Shown one piece after another: positions 37,230 to 47,848 of a stretch of DNA of 64,000 nt. The position numbers and the translations under genes were made by a program. The stretch's first letter is position 1; the number at the start of each line of letters is the position of its first letter. The stretch lies in the NCBI RefSeq assembly GCF_001808185.1, contig NZ_CP017668.1, forward strand, positions 3,162,001 through 3,226,000. The letters run 5' to 3'. Origin of the DNA: Jeongeupia sp. USM3 (GTDB taxonomy: Bacteria > Pseudomonadota > Gammaproteobacteria > Burkholderiales > Chitinibacteraceae). The notes under the pieces are model-generated. The model ran no database searches. It was not told where the DNA came from and saw nothing but the letters and a program-made list of their open reading frames with translations.

Positions 37230-37877
37230 ATGAAGCGATTCCGAACTGCAAGCCCGCTGCTGCTGGCGCTGCTGCTGGCCGCCTGCGGCGGCGATGACGG
37301 CAGCCGGCCCGACGCCCCTGCCGCCAAGGTCAACGTCGAGGCGCTGCCGGCCGGCAGCTATACGGTGGCGACCGGCGATGGCGATGCGCCGGCGGCCGGA
37401 CAGTACTACGCCGGCAGCGACGGCAGCCGCCTGCTGGTCGTCAACGACGCCGACGAGGCCGCCCGCACGCTGTACAAGCAGGACGCCAGCGGTACATGGC
37501 GCGCGGTGCCGCCGGCCGGTGTCGATACCACGGTGACGCTGAGCGGGCGTGAGCCGCGGCCCAGTCCGGCGGCCAGCACCGCCGCGCTCGCCGGGGCCTA
37601 CCAGATTCCACTCGCCGGCGGCGGCGTGGCGGCGATCCTGCTGTCGGCGCAGGGCGCGATTGCCGCGGGAGAAGGCGCTTGCCGGATCAGCGGCCAGACC
37701 GGCCCGTCGACGCTGCCGGGGGCGCTGGCGGTAACGCTGACGTTCGCCGGCTGCGCCGGCCTGCCCGCCACGGCTGCCGGAACGCTGTTCGCCGATCCGG
37801 ACTACGCACCGGCGAAGCTGCGGCTGATCGTCGACGATGGCAACCGGGTCGTCGACCTGTGGGCCTATCCGGGCTGA
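37230..37877 (+). CDS. Hypothetical lipoprotein
   Basis: The product is 215 residues. The lipobox is LLAAC (Cys19), followed by a Gly/Asp-rich linker (GGDDGSRPD). The mature part is Gly/Ala-rich with two further cysteines and no recognised domain. The start overlaps a TGATG context and follows GGGGAG. It is probably co-transcribed with the exported SurE gene, so it may be an accessory or anchoring factor; this is only context. Confidence 0.75.
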   Translation: MKRFRTASPLLLALLLAACGGDDGSRPDAPAAKVNVEALPAGSYTVATGDGDAPAAGQYYAGSDGSRLLVVNDADEAARTLYKQDASGTWRAVPPAGVDTTVTLSGREPRPSPAASTAALAGAYQIPLAGGGVAAILLSAQGAIAAGEGACRISGQTGPSTLPGALAVTLTFAGCAGLPATAAGTLFADPDYAPAKLRLIVDDGNRVVDLWAYPG

Positions 37878-37887
37878 GCAAGTCATG

Positions 37888-37914
37888 CGGGCGGCGTGCC
37901 GCCGCCCGATGTTT
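37888..37914 (+). terminator. Weak terminator of the surE-lipoprotein operon
   Basis: Stem CGGGCGGC (37888-37895) pairs with 37901-37908 around GTGCC, followed by a short T-run (ATGTTTTC). It begins ten bases after the lipoprotein stop. Confidence 0.6.
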
Positions 37915-38016
37915 TCAGATTTCTTTGTCTGTAAATACCGTGTAGGCATGAACTTGTCATTTTTCCGTAATGGCCCGGTCCTAGACTGGGTCGACCTTCC
38001 CCCTACAGAACCAGTC

Positions 38017-39792
38017 ATGTCCAACGGTCGCGAAATCCTGCGCGGCGATCTCGAACAGATCATTGCCCAGGGGCGCCTCAATGCGCTGTTCCAGCCGATC
38101 GCGTCGATGCGCGACGGCGAAGCGTTCGGTTACGAAGGCCTGGTGCGCGGGCCGTCGACCAGCTTCCTGCATTCGCCGATCAACCTGTTCCGTGTCGCCG
38201 AGGAAAACGGCCTGCTGGCGCAGCTCGACTTCGCCTGTCGCCGCACCGTCGTCGCCGCCTTCGTCCGCGAGCAGTTGCCGGGCAAGCTGTTCCTCAATGT
38301 CTGCCCGGCGACGCTGATCCACCCGGATTTCCGCCCCGGCGCGACGCTGGAGATCCTCCGCGACGTCGGCCTGCCGCCGCAGCGCGTGGTGATCGAACTG
38401 ACCGAAACGCAGCCGACGCACGACTACGATCTGCTGAAGGAAGCGCTGCTGCACTACCGCGAGATGGGTTTCCGGATCGCGATCGACGATCTGGGCGAGG
38501 GGTTCTCGGGGCTGCGGCTGTGGTCCGAACTCAAGCCCGAGTACGTCAAGATCGACAAGTACTTCATCCAGGGGCTGCGGCAGGACGCGCAGAAGCGCCA
38601 GTTCGTCCGCTCGATCCACCATATCGCGCTGAATACCGGCACCCGGGTCGTCGCCGAGGGCATCGAGACGCCGGACGAACTCGACGTCGTGCGCGGCATC
38701 GGCATCTCGCTGGCGCAGGGCTACCTGATCGGCCGGCCGCAGGCGAGCCCGCCGCCGCGGCTGGCGCTCGAGTTCGACGGCATCGAGCGGCCGCAACTGG
38801 CGAGCAACCGTCAGGGCAGCGCCGGCGACCTGCTCGTCGACGTCACCAAGGTGTCGCCGGACGAGCCGGCGAAGGCGATCTACCGCCGCTTCGCCGACGA
38901 CGCGACGCTGTACGCGCTGCCGGTGGTCGACGGCACCCGCCCGGTCGGCCTGCTCAAGCGTCACGAGGTGCTCGAGCTCTTCGCCCGGCCGTTCACGCCC
39001 GAGCTGTTCGGCAACCGGCCGTGCAGCGTGCTGATGGACCGCAGCCCGCTGATCGTCGAGGCGACGACCAGCCTGCAGGAGCTGTCGCAGCTCGTCACCG
39101 CGGCCGAGCGGCGCTATCTCGCCGACGGTTTCATCATTACCTCGCAGGCGAACTACCTCGGCATGGGCACCGGCCACGACCTGATGCGGGCGATGACCGA
39201 GCTGCAGGTCCATGCGGCCCGGCACGCCAACCCGCTGACCCTGTTGCCGGGCAACGTGCCGATCCAGGAGCGGATCGAGCGCTGGCTGGCCGAGCGGCAT
39301 CCGTTCACGGTCGCCTACTTCGATCTCGACCATTTCAAGCCGTACAACGACGTCTACGGCTACGCGCGCGGCGACGCGCTGATCCGGCTGTGCGGCGAGA
39401 CGCTGCTCGGCTGTGCCGACCCGGTGCGCGATTTCGTCGGCCATATCGGCGGCGACGATTTCGTCGTGCTGTTCCGCGCCGACGATGCGCAGCTGCGCTG
39501 CCAGAGCGCCTTGCTGCAGTTCGAGCAGTCGGTGCAGTCGCACTTTTCGCCGGAGCATGTCGCGGTGCGCGGCTACAGTGCGGTCGACCGGCGCGGGGTG
39601 ATGCAGCGCTATCCCCTCGTCAGCCTGTCGGCGGGCCTGGTCGACGTGCTGCCGGGCGAGTTCGTCAGCCACCACGAGGTCGCGGCGGCGGCGGCGGTGG
39701 CCAAGTCGATGGCCAAGCGCGAACCGGGTTCGTCGCTCTTCGTCGAGCGCCGCACCGGCCCGCACGCCCAGCCCTGGTCGGTCGCGGCCTGA
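38017..39792 (+). CDS. EAL-CBS-GGDEF cyclic-di-GMP protein
   Basis: The product is about 591 residues. The EAL domain (about 10-250) has EGL in place of EAL (GYEGLVRG) but keeps the other catalytic residues: Asn in LNVCPATL, Glu in VIELTET, the Asp pair in AIDDLGEGFS, Lys in VKIDKYF, Glu in AEGIET and Gln in LAQGYLIG. A CBS pair follows (about 270-400). The C-terminal GGDEF domain reads HIGGDDF. The EAL part is likely an active phosphodiesterase; cyclase activity is uncertain. The start is uncertain: Met at 38017 or 37948, neither with a clear ribosome-binding site. Confidence 0.9.
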   Translation: MSNGREILRGDLEQIIAQGRLNALFQPIASMRDGEAFGYEGLVRGPSTSFLHSPINLFRVAEENGLLAQLDFACRRTVVAAFVREQLPGKLFLNVCPATLIHPDFRPGATLEILRDVGLPPQRVVIELTETQPTHDYDLLKEALLHYREMGFRIAIDDLGEGFSGLRLWSELKPEYVKIDKYFIQGLRQDAQKRQFVRSIHHIALNTGTRVVAEGIETPDELDVVRGIGISLAQGYLIGRPQASPPPRLALEFDGIERPQLASNRQGSAGDLLVDVTKVSPDEPAKAIYRRFADDATLYALPVVDGTRPVGLLKRHEVLELFARPFTPELFGNRPCSVLMDRSPLIVEATTSLQELSQLVTAAERRYLADGFIITSQANYLGMGTGHDLMRAMTELQVHAARHANPLTLLPGNVPIQERIERWLAERHPFTVAYFDLDHFKPYNDVYGYARGDALIRLCGETLLGCADPVRDFVGHIGGDDFVVLFRADDAQLRCQSALLQFEQSVQSHFSPEHVAVRGYSAVDRRGVMQRYPLVSLSAGLVDVLPGEFVSHHEVAAAAAVAKSMAKREPGSSLFVERRTGPHAQPWSVAA

Positions 39793-39825
39793 GCGGCTGC
39801 CCTTTCCGTCCGGCGCGAACGTGAG

Positions 39826-40938
39826 CTAGGCGGAGACCTTTTCTTCCTGCTTGATCGCGGCCAGCACGGCCGCTTCGCCCATTTCCGTACCAGCCAGCCG
39901 CAGCAGCGGCGCCAGTTGCGCCAGCAGCGCCGGCAGGTGGGCACGCACGCCGTCGGCATCGCCGCGGGCGAGCCGCTGCAGGGCTTCGGCCGGGCCAAGG
40001 CTGGCGGCCGCGGTGGCCGGGGCGATGATCCGGTCTTCGCCGGGTGCCGCATCGAGGCGGGACTGCGCGGTGTCGAACAACCGTGCCGCGCCGGTACAGC
40101 CGTCATGGCCGCTGTTGGCGATCGCCAGGCTTGCGGTCACGGTCAGCTGGTCGCCGCGGAAGTTCAGCCGGGCCGCGCGGACGGTCTGGCGCAGGCGTTC
40201 GGCCAGCACCTGCGCTTCGGCGAGCGTTGCGCCGGGCGAGAGCACGGCAAAACGGCCGGCTTCGACGTGGGCGAGGGTATCTTCGCGCCGCAGCCTGGCG
40301 GTCAGGTGTTTGGCAAACACGCCGAGCAGCTGTTCGGCCAGCCGCTCGCCGACGCGTTCGGCCAGCAGGTCGAAGCGGTCGAGCTGCAGCAGCAGCAGCG
40401 ATACCGTCGTGCCGTGGCGCTGTGCGTAGGCGAGCGCCTGGTCGGCCTGCAGCGACAGCAGGTGCGGGCTGCCTGCGCCGGTGTTGTCATGCGTCGCCGT
40501 TTGCGCCTGCTGCGCGCGCGCGGCTTCGAGCGCGTGCTGCCGGTCGGCGAGCTCGATATTGGCGTGAACGCGCGCGAGCATCTCGCTGCGGTCGGTCGAT
40601 TTGGTGATGAAGTCGTTGGCGCCATGCGCCACGCAGCGTTCGCGCGTCGCTTCGTCCTCCTCGCCGGAGATGATGATCACCGGCAGCTGGTTCAGGCGCG
40701 GGTCGGCGCTGCTGCGCAATTTGTCCAGCAGGCCCAGGCCGTCGAGTTCGGGCATCGACAGGTCGGAGATCAGCAGCCGGATCGTGTCGTCCTGCTGGGC
40801 TCGTTGCCAGCCCGCCAGCCCGTCGTTTTCCTCGATGACGTCGTAGGCGCCGGCGAGGTGCTTCCTGACCGTGGCGCGGACGATGCGTGAATCGTCGACG
40901 ATCAGCAGGCGGGGCAGGGGAGCGAGTTCGGTGGACAT
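39826..40938 (-). CDS. Response regulator with degenerate GGDEF domain
   Basis: The product is 370 residues. Residues 8-128 form a receiver (LLIVDDSRIVRATVRKHL; phospho-Asp in LLISDLSMPELDG; Lys in DFITKSTD). After a coiled linker, residues 160-300 resemble a GGDEF fold, but the signature position reads VEAGRFAV, so cyclase activity is not expected. The last 60 residues are helical. It may bind nucleotides or partner proteins. It is convergent with the EAL-CBS-GGDEF gene, ending 33 bp away. No histidine kinase is adjacent. Confidence 0.87.
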   Translation of the reverse strand: MSTELAPLPRLLIVDDSRIVRATVRKHLAGAYDVIEENDGLAGWQRAQQDDTIRLLISDLSMPELDGLGLLDKLRSSADPRLNQLPVIIISGEEDEATRERCVAHGANDFITKSTDRSEMLARVHANIELADRQHALEAARAQQAQTATHDNTGAGSPHLLSLQADQALAYAQRHGTTVSLLLLQLDRFDLLAERVGERLAEQLLGVFAKHLTARLRREDTLAHVEAGRFAVLSPGATLAEAQVLAERLRQTVRAARLNFRGDQLTVTASLAIANSGHDGCTGAARLFDTAQSRLDAAPGEDRIIAPATAAASLGPAEALQRLARGDADGVRAHLPALLAQLAPLLRLAGTEMGEAAVLAAIKQEEKVSA

Positions 40939-40956
40939 GCATACCTCGTGGCTTTC

Positions 40957-40973
40957 AGGCTGATCGTCAGCCT
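40957..40973. promoter_or_regulatory. Palindrome upstream of the response-regulator start
   Basis: AGGCTGA-TCG-TCAGCCT is a perfect 7-bp inverted repeat 18 bp upstream of the start codon. It could be an operator or a 5' leader hairpin. The rest of the 40939-41183 gap shows nothing else I can name. Confidence 0.35.
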
Positions 40974-41183
40974 AGCACAGCAGCTTGCCGCCGCGCTGCC
41001 GTTTGAAAATGACAGGACGCGGCTTGCGGCATCGTGGCGACACCCTCGGCCGGGGCCGGCTGACGCGGCGTTCCGGCCGGTCCCGCTTGCGTCATCTGGT
41101 TGTGTAAATAAACCACTTGGCTTGCGGTGGCGGCAAGGCGAAGATGCCCGTGACTTCAGTCCGCCACTAACCCAGGAACGACG

Positions 41184-41594
41184 ATGAAAACGATCAAGAC
41201 CCTCATGCTCGCTACCGCACTGCTCCTGCCCGTGTCGACGGTGTTCGCCGCCGACGCCGCGGCGGGCGACGACGCGCCGGCCCCTTCGCTCGCGAGCGAA
41301 CTCAATCTGAGCAAGGCGCAGCAGCAGCGGATCGACGCGATCAGGAAGGACGAGCAGAAGCGTATCGCTGCCGTCGACACCAGCAAGATCGAGCCCGGCG
41401 TGTTCCGCGACATGATCAAGGCCGGCAAGTGGGACGAAACCCGCGCCAGGAACCGGATCGACGCCGTCGGCGACGTCGACAACCAGGTGACCTATATCCG
41501 CGTCAAGGCGCTGTTCGACATCAGCCAGGTGCTGACCGGCGAGCAGCGCCAGCACTTTGCCGAGCTGTTCAAGAAGGAACTCGCCGCGGACTGA
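41184..41594 (+). CDS. Small periplasmic Spy/CpxP-like helical protein
   Basis: The product is 136 residues. It has a signal peptide (ending TVFAAD) and a helical mature part with motifs reminiscent of the Spy/CpxP LTxxQ family (LSKAQQQRIDAI near 46-57; LTGEQRQHFAEL near 116-127). Such proteins act as periplasmic chaperones or stress adaptors. The similarity is short, so I give the name only as a resemblance. It is a single-gene unit. Confidence 0.7.
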   Translation: MKTIKTLMLATALLLPVSTVFAADAAAGDDAPAPSLASELNLSKAQQQRIDAIRKDEQKRIAAVDTSKIEPGVFRDMIKAGKWDETRARNRIDAVGDVDNQVTYIRVKALFDISQVLTGEQRQHFAELFKKELAAD

Positions 41595-41664
41595 GCGCTG
41601 CGGCGGCCGGCGGCATGGCGGCATGGCGGGCGGGGCCGGCTCGCCATGCCGCGCGCTTGCCTGC

Positions 41665-42846
41665 TCAGCGGGGATAGGCGTAGCGCAGGCCCTCGGTGCT
41701 GGCGACCTCGGCCGCCGAATAATGGGTCTGCCCCTGCAGCACGCTGTGCCGTACCGCGAGCCCCTTGTCGCCAAGCGTTGCCGCAAAGTTGGCGGTATCG
41801 AGCAGATTGGGGCCTTCTTCCAGGCTGCCCATGCTCAGGTAAACCTTTTGGACACCGCTGTACTGCCCGGCGGGGCTGGCTTGCGCTTCGCCGGCCAGCA
41901 GGCCGTCGTGATACCAGAGCGCCGGGCTGTTGACGAGGTAATGGCCGAACGTCTCGCTGTCGTGCACCAGCGCATGGCTGGCCAGCAGTGCGCTGAGCGA
42001 GGTGCCGTGAATGCCGCGTTCCGCCGGCTGGCTCAGGTAGCGCGTTTCGATGCGCGGAATGAGCTCGTGCTTGAGGAAGGCCAGGAAGTTGGCGCCGCCG
42101 CCGGTGATGCGCAGTTCGGGGTCGGTGTTGCCGAGGTAATGTTCCTCGGGCAGCCAGTAGCTCGGTGTGTAGTCGCGTTCCCGGCGCAGCCAGCACGCCG
42201 CTTCGGCGTCGGCGCAGCCGATGCCGACCACGATGAACGGCTGCACGCTGCCGGCATCGCTCAGTGCCCGATGCTGCTGCTTGAAGGTATCGGCGACGAG
42301 GAACCAGTCGAGCACGTACAGCACCGGATACGCCCGGTCGGGCTGGAAGCCGTCCGGCAGCATCACCTCGACCGGATAATCGGCGCCCGCCGTATGAGGG
42401 CCGAACGTCAGCGGCTGCACCCGCGTCGACGCGAGCGTGAACGTGTACTGGCTGACGTAGTTGCAGGCGCCCAGGTCGCGCCACACTGCGCGGCTCTCGC
42501 CGGCGGCCGGATCGCTGCCCTGCGTCCACCAGTTGGCGAGATAGTTGCGCCCCTGCCGGCTGACGATCGCGTTGCCGGTGTAGGCGGTCTGGCCGCGCCA
42601 GACGTCGCCGCAGGCGAGCGGCGGCTGGGTCGGGTCGAGCCGCAGCCACGGCTGGCCGCTGCCGGGGGCGCCGGCGTGGGATTGCGGGGGCTGCCCCTGG
42701 GTCCACCACTGGGCGCGGTAGTCGGTGCCAGCAACGGTCACCGTATCGCCGGCCTGATAGGCTTGGTCGTTTTGCCAGGCCGGTGCCGCGGCGAGGCAGG
42801 CGCTTGCCAGCATTGCAATGGCTGCGGCGGCCGAAGTCGTTCGCAT
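41665..42846 (-). CDS. Secreted esterase with two chitin-binding (CBM5/12-like) modules
   Basis: The product is 393 residues with a signal peptide. Two CBM5/12-like modules follow (about 24-52 and 79-112), each with the paired Trp of RAQWWTQG / LANWWTQG. Residues 135-393 are a putative esterase fold related to esterase D and trilactone esterases (YPVLYVLDW; HGTSLSALLASHAL). The nucleophile elbow is G281-T-S283-L-S285, so the last Gly of GxSxG is Ser. A His in QGQTHYSA could complete the triad. The modules suggest it acts on chitin or a chitin-associated polymer, perhaps removing acyl groups; that is inference. Confidence 0.82.
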   Translation of the reverse strand: MRTTSAAAAIAMLASACLAAAPAWQNDQAYQAGDTVTVAGTDYRAQWWTQGQPPQSHAGAPGSGQPWLRLDPTQPPLACGDVWRGQTAYTGNAIVSRQGRNYLANWWTQGSDPAAGESRAVWRDLGACNYVSQYTFTLASTRVQPLTFGPHTAGADYPVEVMLPDGFQPDRAYPVLYVLDWFLVADTFKQQHRALSDAGSVQPFIVVGIGCADAEAACWLRRERDYTPSYWLPEEHYLGNTDPELRITGGGANFLAFLKHELIPRIETRYLSQPAERGIHGTSLSALLASHALVHDSETFGHYLVNSPALWYHDGLLAGEAQASPAGQYSGVQKVYLSMGSLEEGPNLLDTANFAATLGDKGLAVRHSVLQGQTHYSAAEVASTEGLRYAYPR

Positions 42847-42979
42847 GAAATGTCCATCCTGATTGAGTCGCGCAGATGCGCGCCGCTCATCATGCCAAAA
42901 GCATAATGTCGGGGCGGGCACACCGGTCGGCGACGACCGGCGTGCACCGGCCGTCAGGCCGACGGGCGCGGGGCCGGGC

Positions 42980-43003
42980 GGCCGGTCGGCCGGTCGGCCG
43001 GTC
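42980..43003. repeat. Short tandem repeat
   Basis: Three perfect copies of the 8-base unit GGCCGGTC lie between the esterase and uvrB genes. The unit is partly palindromic. Copy number could vary by slippage. Confidence 0.7.
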
Positions 43004-43019
43004 AGGTGGACATGGGGGT

Positions 43020-45038
<2,019 letters not shown>

Positions 45039-45422
45039 GATCGGTCTCGGGCGCGTCTCGGGCGCGAATGCGGTCGATTGTACGCGCCCGGCCCGCCGGC
45101 TTGCAGGGGCAAGCCGGGCTCCGGGTCAAAATCCTTCCGCACGCCGGTTCAGGGGGCAATGACGCTTGGCAAATACAGCCGAATGCCATTGATATATGCA
45201 ACACAGTTGCATTTATGAGATGCTTGTTGAAACTGAGTTGCATTTGTGGCCCGGTTTGAACCTGTCTGCCTTGCCGATGCGCCGGTTCTGCCGGCCGTGC
45301 ACGCCCCCCTCGTGCCGGCGAGCGCCGACAGACCTCTCGTCGACCCCGGTGGCGGCGCCCGGCCCCGCGGCATCGCCGGGCCGGGCCGCTTTCGGCTGCC
45401 ATCCCGAACCCATGGAGTTGTC
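45039..45422. other. Divergent promoter region of uvrB and the TonB receptor
   Basis: This 384-bp gap holds the two operator-like palindromes described separately. It shows no gene with a ribosome-binding site; the in-frame extension of the receptor is GC-rich text without signal-peptide character. The AT-rich part lies at 45175-45250. Confidence 0.6.
45196..45243. promoter_or_regulatory. Tandem palindromic operators, candidate Zur sites
   Basis: A perfect 17-bp palindrome ATGCAAC-ACA-GTTGCAT spans 45196-45212. A second copy with two mismatches in the left arm (TTGAAAC-TGA-GTTGCAT) spans 45227-45243. The copies are 31 bp apart, three helical turns. They sit 180 bp before a ZnuD-like receptor gene. 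A Fur-family zinc repressor is the natural candidate. Confidence 0.6.
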
Positions 45423-47561
45423 ATGTCTCACCCTCACCGCCCGTTGCGGGCGCGTCCGCTGACGCCGCTGCTCGCGGCTTTTACCCTGGCGTTTTCACCG
45501 GCCGTGCTGGCCGACGAGCGGAAAACGGAGACCACGCTCGCGCCCTTGGTGGTCACCGCCAATCCGCTCGGCAACGGCGATCTGGCCGTACCGGTCACCC
45601 AGCTGGCCGGGGATGCGCTGTTGCTGCGCGACGCCGGCACGCTGGGCGAAGTGCTGACCGGCCTGCCCGGTGTCGCATCGACGTCGTTCGGCCCCGGTGC
45701 CAGCCGGCCGGTGATCCGCGGGCTCGACGGCGACCGGATTCTGCTGTTGCAGAACGGCATGGGGGCGCTGGATGCTTCGGCGCTGTCGTACGACCACGCG
45801 GTCGCGCAGGATGTCGCCGTTGCCGAACGCATCGAAATCGTCCGCGGCCCGGCCGCACTGCTGTACGGCGGCAACGCCATCGGTGGCGTCGTCAACACGC
45901 TGGACAACCGCATTCCGTCGGCGCAGCTCGACGGCGTGTCCGGTGCCGCGCGGCTTGAATACGGTGGCGCGGCCAACGAGCGCGTTGGCGGTGCCCGTAT
46001 CGACGCCGGCAACGGCGACTACGCCGTGCACGTCGACGTGTTCGGCCGCCGCAGCGACGACCTGCGCATCCCCGGCTATGCCTGGTCCGAGCGCCAGCGT
46101 GCCGGGCAGGGCAGCTATCAGCCGCCGCAGCACGGCCATGAACATGGCGAAGAAGACGAGCACGGGCACGAGGCGTCGGAGCCCGAGTCGCCACAGGGCC
46201 GGCTGCCCAACAGCGACAGCCGCGCGCATGGCGGGGCGTTCGGCGTGTCGCGGACCTGGGACGACGGCCATCTGGGCTTCGCCTACAGCGGCTACCGCAG
46301 CAACTACGGTTCGGTGGCTGAGGAGGACGTACGTCTGGACCTGAAGCAGGACCGGTTTTCGCTGGCGTTCGCCAAAAACGGGCTGGCCGGTCCGTTCACC
46401 GACGTCAAGGCCGATCTGGCCTACACCGATTACGGCCATCAGGAACTGCACGGCAGCGAGGTGGGTACGACCTTCGGCAATCGCGGCTACGACGCACGGA
46501 TCGAAGGGCGCCATGCCGCCGTCGGCGCGCTGACCGGCGTCGTCGGCGTGCAGTTCGGCCAGACACGATTCTCGGCGCTGGGCGAGGAAGCCTTCGTGCC
46601 CGATACCGAAACGCAAAAGATCGCGCTGTTCGTGCTCGAGCAGTGGCAGGCGGCGACGGCGCAGTTCAGCCTTGGGGGCCGGATCGACTACAGCAGCCTC
46701 AGCCCGAACGCCTCGGACAACCGCCGCTTCAAGAACAGCGAGTCGCGCTCGTTCACCGCCGGCTCGCTGTCGGCCGGCGTCGTGCAGCCGCTCGCCGGCG
46801 GCTGGTCGCTCGCCGGCAACGCGGCGTACACCGAGCGCGCGCCGAGCCAGTACGAGCTGTATGCCAACGGCGAACACGTCGCCACCGGCACGTTCGAGCG
46901 TGGCGATCCGGATGCCGGCAAGGAAAAAGCCGGCTCGCTGGATGCGGCCTTGCGTTACCGGGCCGGCGCCGACCGGCTCTCGCTTGGCGGTTATTACAGC
47001 CACTTCGCCAATTTCATCGCGCTCGAGCGTACCGGCCGCTGGTGCCATTCGCACGGCGATCACGACCACTGCGGCAAGGTGCAGCGCGAGGGCGAGTCGC
47101 CGGAATACGCCTACGAGGGCGTGCCGGCCAAGCTGTACGGCTTCGAGCTCGACAGCAACTGGCGCGTGTTCCAGAACGCGGCGCAGTCGATCGACCTGCA
47201 GGTGTGGGGGGATGTGACCCGGGGCGAGCAGCGGGATTCCGGCGAGGCATTGCCGCGCATTCCGCCGCTGCGCCTGAACGGCGCGATCGTCTACGGCCGG
47301 GGACCGCTGTCGCTGCGCGCCGAAGTGCTGCACGCGGCCGAGCAGGACCGTGTGCCGCAGAACGACACGCCCAGCGACGCGTACACCGTGGCCAACGTGG
47401 CGCTCAGCTACCGCTTCCGCAATGGCGCAACCGACTGGACGACCTATCTGCGTGGCGACAACCTGAGCAACGAGGAAATCCGCTACGCGAGCTCGCTGAC
47501 CCGTGACATCGCGCCGCAAGGGCGGCGCAGCGCCAGGGCCGGCCTGGCCGTGCGGTTCTGA
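45423..47561 (+). CDS. TonB-dependent outer-membrane receptor, ZnuD-like
   Basis: The product is 712 residues. The start follows GGAG and opens a signal peptide. A TonB-box-like LAPLVVTA is followed by the plug (VRGPAALLYGGNAIGG) and a 22-strand barrel ending in a C-terminal Phe (AVRF). Two extracellular-type loops are His-rich (HGHEHGEEDEHGHE and CHSHGDHDHCGK), the hallmark of ZnuD zinc receptors of Neisseria. It should import zinc across the outer membrane with TonB energy. Tandem palindromes upstream suggest zinc-dependent repression. Confidence 0.9.
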   Translation: MSHPHRPLRARPLTPLLAAFTLAFSPAVLADERKTETTLAPLVVTANPLGNGDLAVPVTQLAGDALLLRDAGTLGEVLTGLPGVASTSFGPGASRPVIRGLDGDRILLLQNGMGALDASALSYDHAVAQDVAVAERIEIVRGPAALLYGGNAIGGVVNTLDNRIPSAQLDGVSGAARLEYGGAANERVGGARIDAGNGDYAVHVDVFGRRSDDLRIPGYAWSERQRAGQGSYQPPQHGHEHGEEDEHGHEASEPESPQGRLPNSDSRAHGGAFGVSRTWDDGHLGFAYSGYRSNYGSVAEEDVRLDLKQDRFSLAFAKNGLAGPFTDVKADLAYTDYGHQELHGSEVGTTFGNRGYDARIEGRHAAVGALTGVVGVQFGQTRFSALGEEAFVPDTETQKIALFVLEQWQAATAQFSLGGRIDYSSLSPNASDNRRFKNSESRSFTAGSLSAGVVQPLAGGWSLAGNAAYTERAPSQYELYANGEHVATGTFERGDPDAGKEKAGSLDAALRYRAGADRLSLGGYYSHFANFIALERTGRWCHSHGDHDHCGKVQREGESPEYAYEGVPAKLYGFELDSNWRVFQNAAQSIDLQVWGDVTRGEQRDSGEALPRIPPLRLNGAIVYGRGPLSLRAEVLHAAEQDRVPQNDTPSDAYTVANVALSYRFRNGATDWTTYLRGDNLSNEEIRYASSLTRDIAPQGRRSARAGLAVRF

Positions 47562-47848
47562 GCGGGCGCCGGGCCGTCCGCGGCGGCGTTGCCCTCCTCG
47601 CTGCGCGACGCATTCGACCTGCGGTGCAGGGCCGGCGCTGTCCGCGCATCACGCCGGACGCCGGCCTGACGGACGGCGGCGGCGCCGCCGGGGCGCCGGC
47701 GGGCGGGAAGGGCCGGCACGGCTTGTTCGGCGGGTTCGGGCGTTCGACGAACAGGGCGGTCCGCTCGAATGGACGGAATGCGGGAATTTAACCCGCCGCC
47801 CGGCATCGTAGCTATTGCGCGGACGCTTTTCGCCCGCGGGGAGCCGCC

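Noticed and set aside
46132..46190. His-rich repeat in the TonB receptor as a sequencing artefact or misassembled repeat
   Set aside because: The frame is intact through it and His-rich loops are a normal feature of ZnuD-like receptors.
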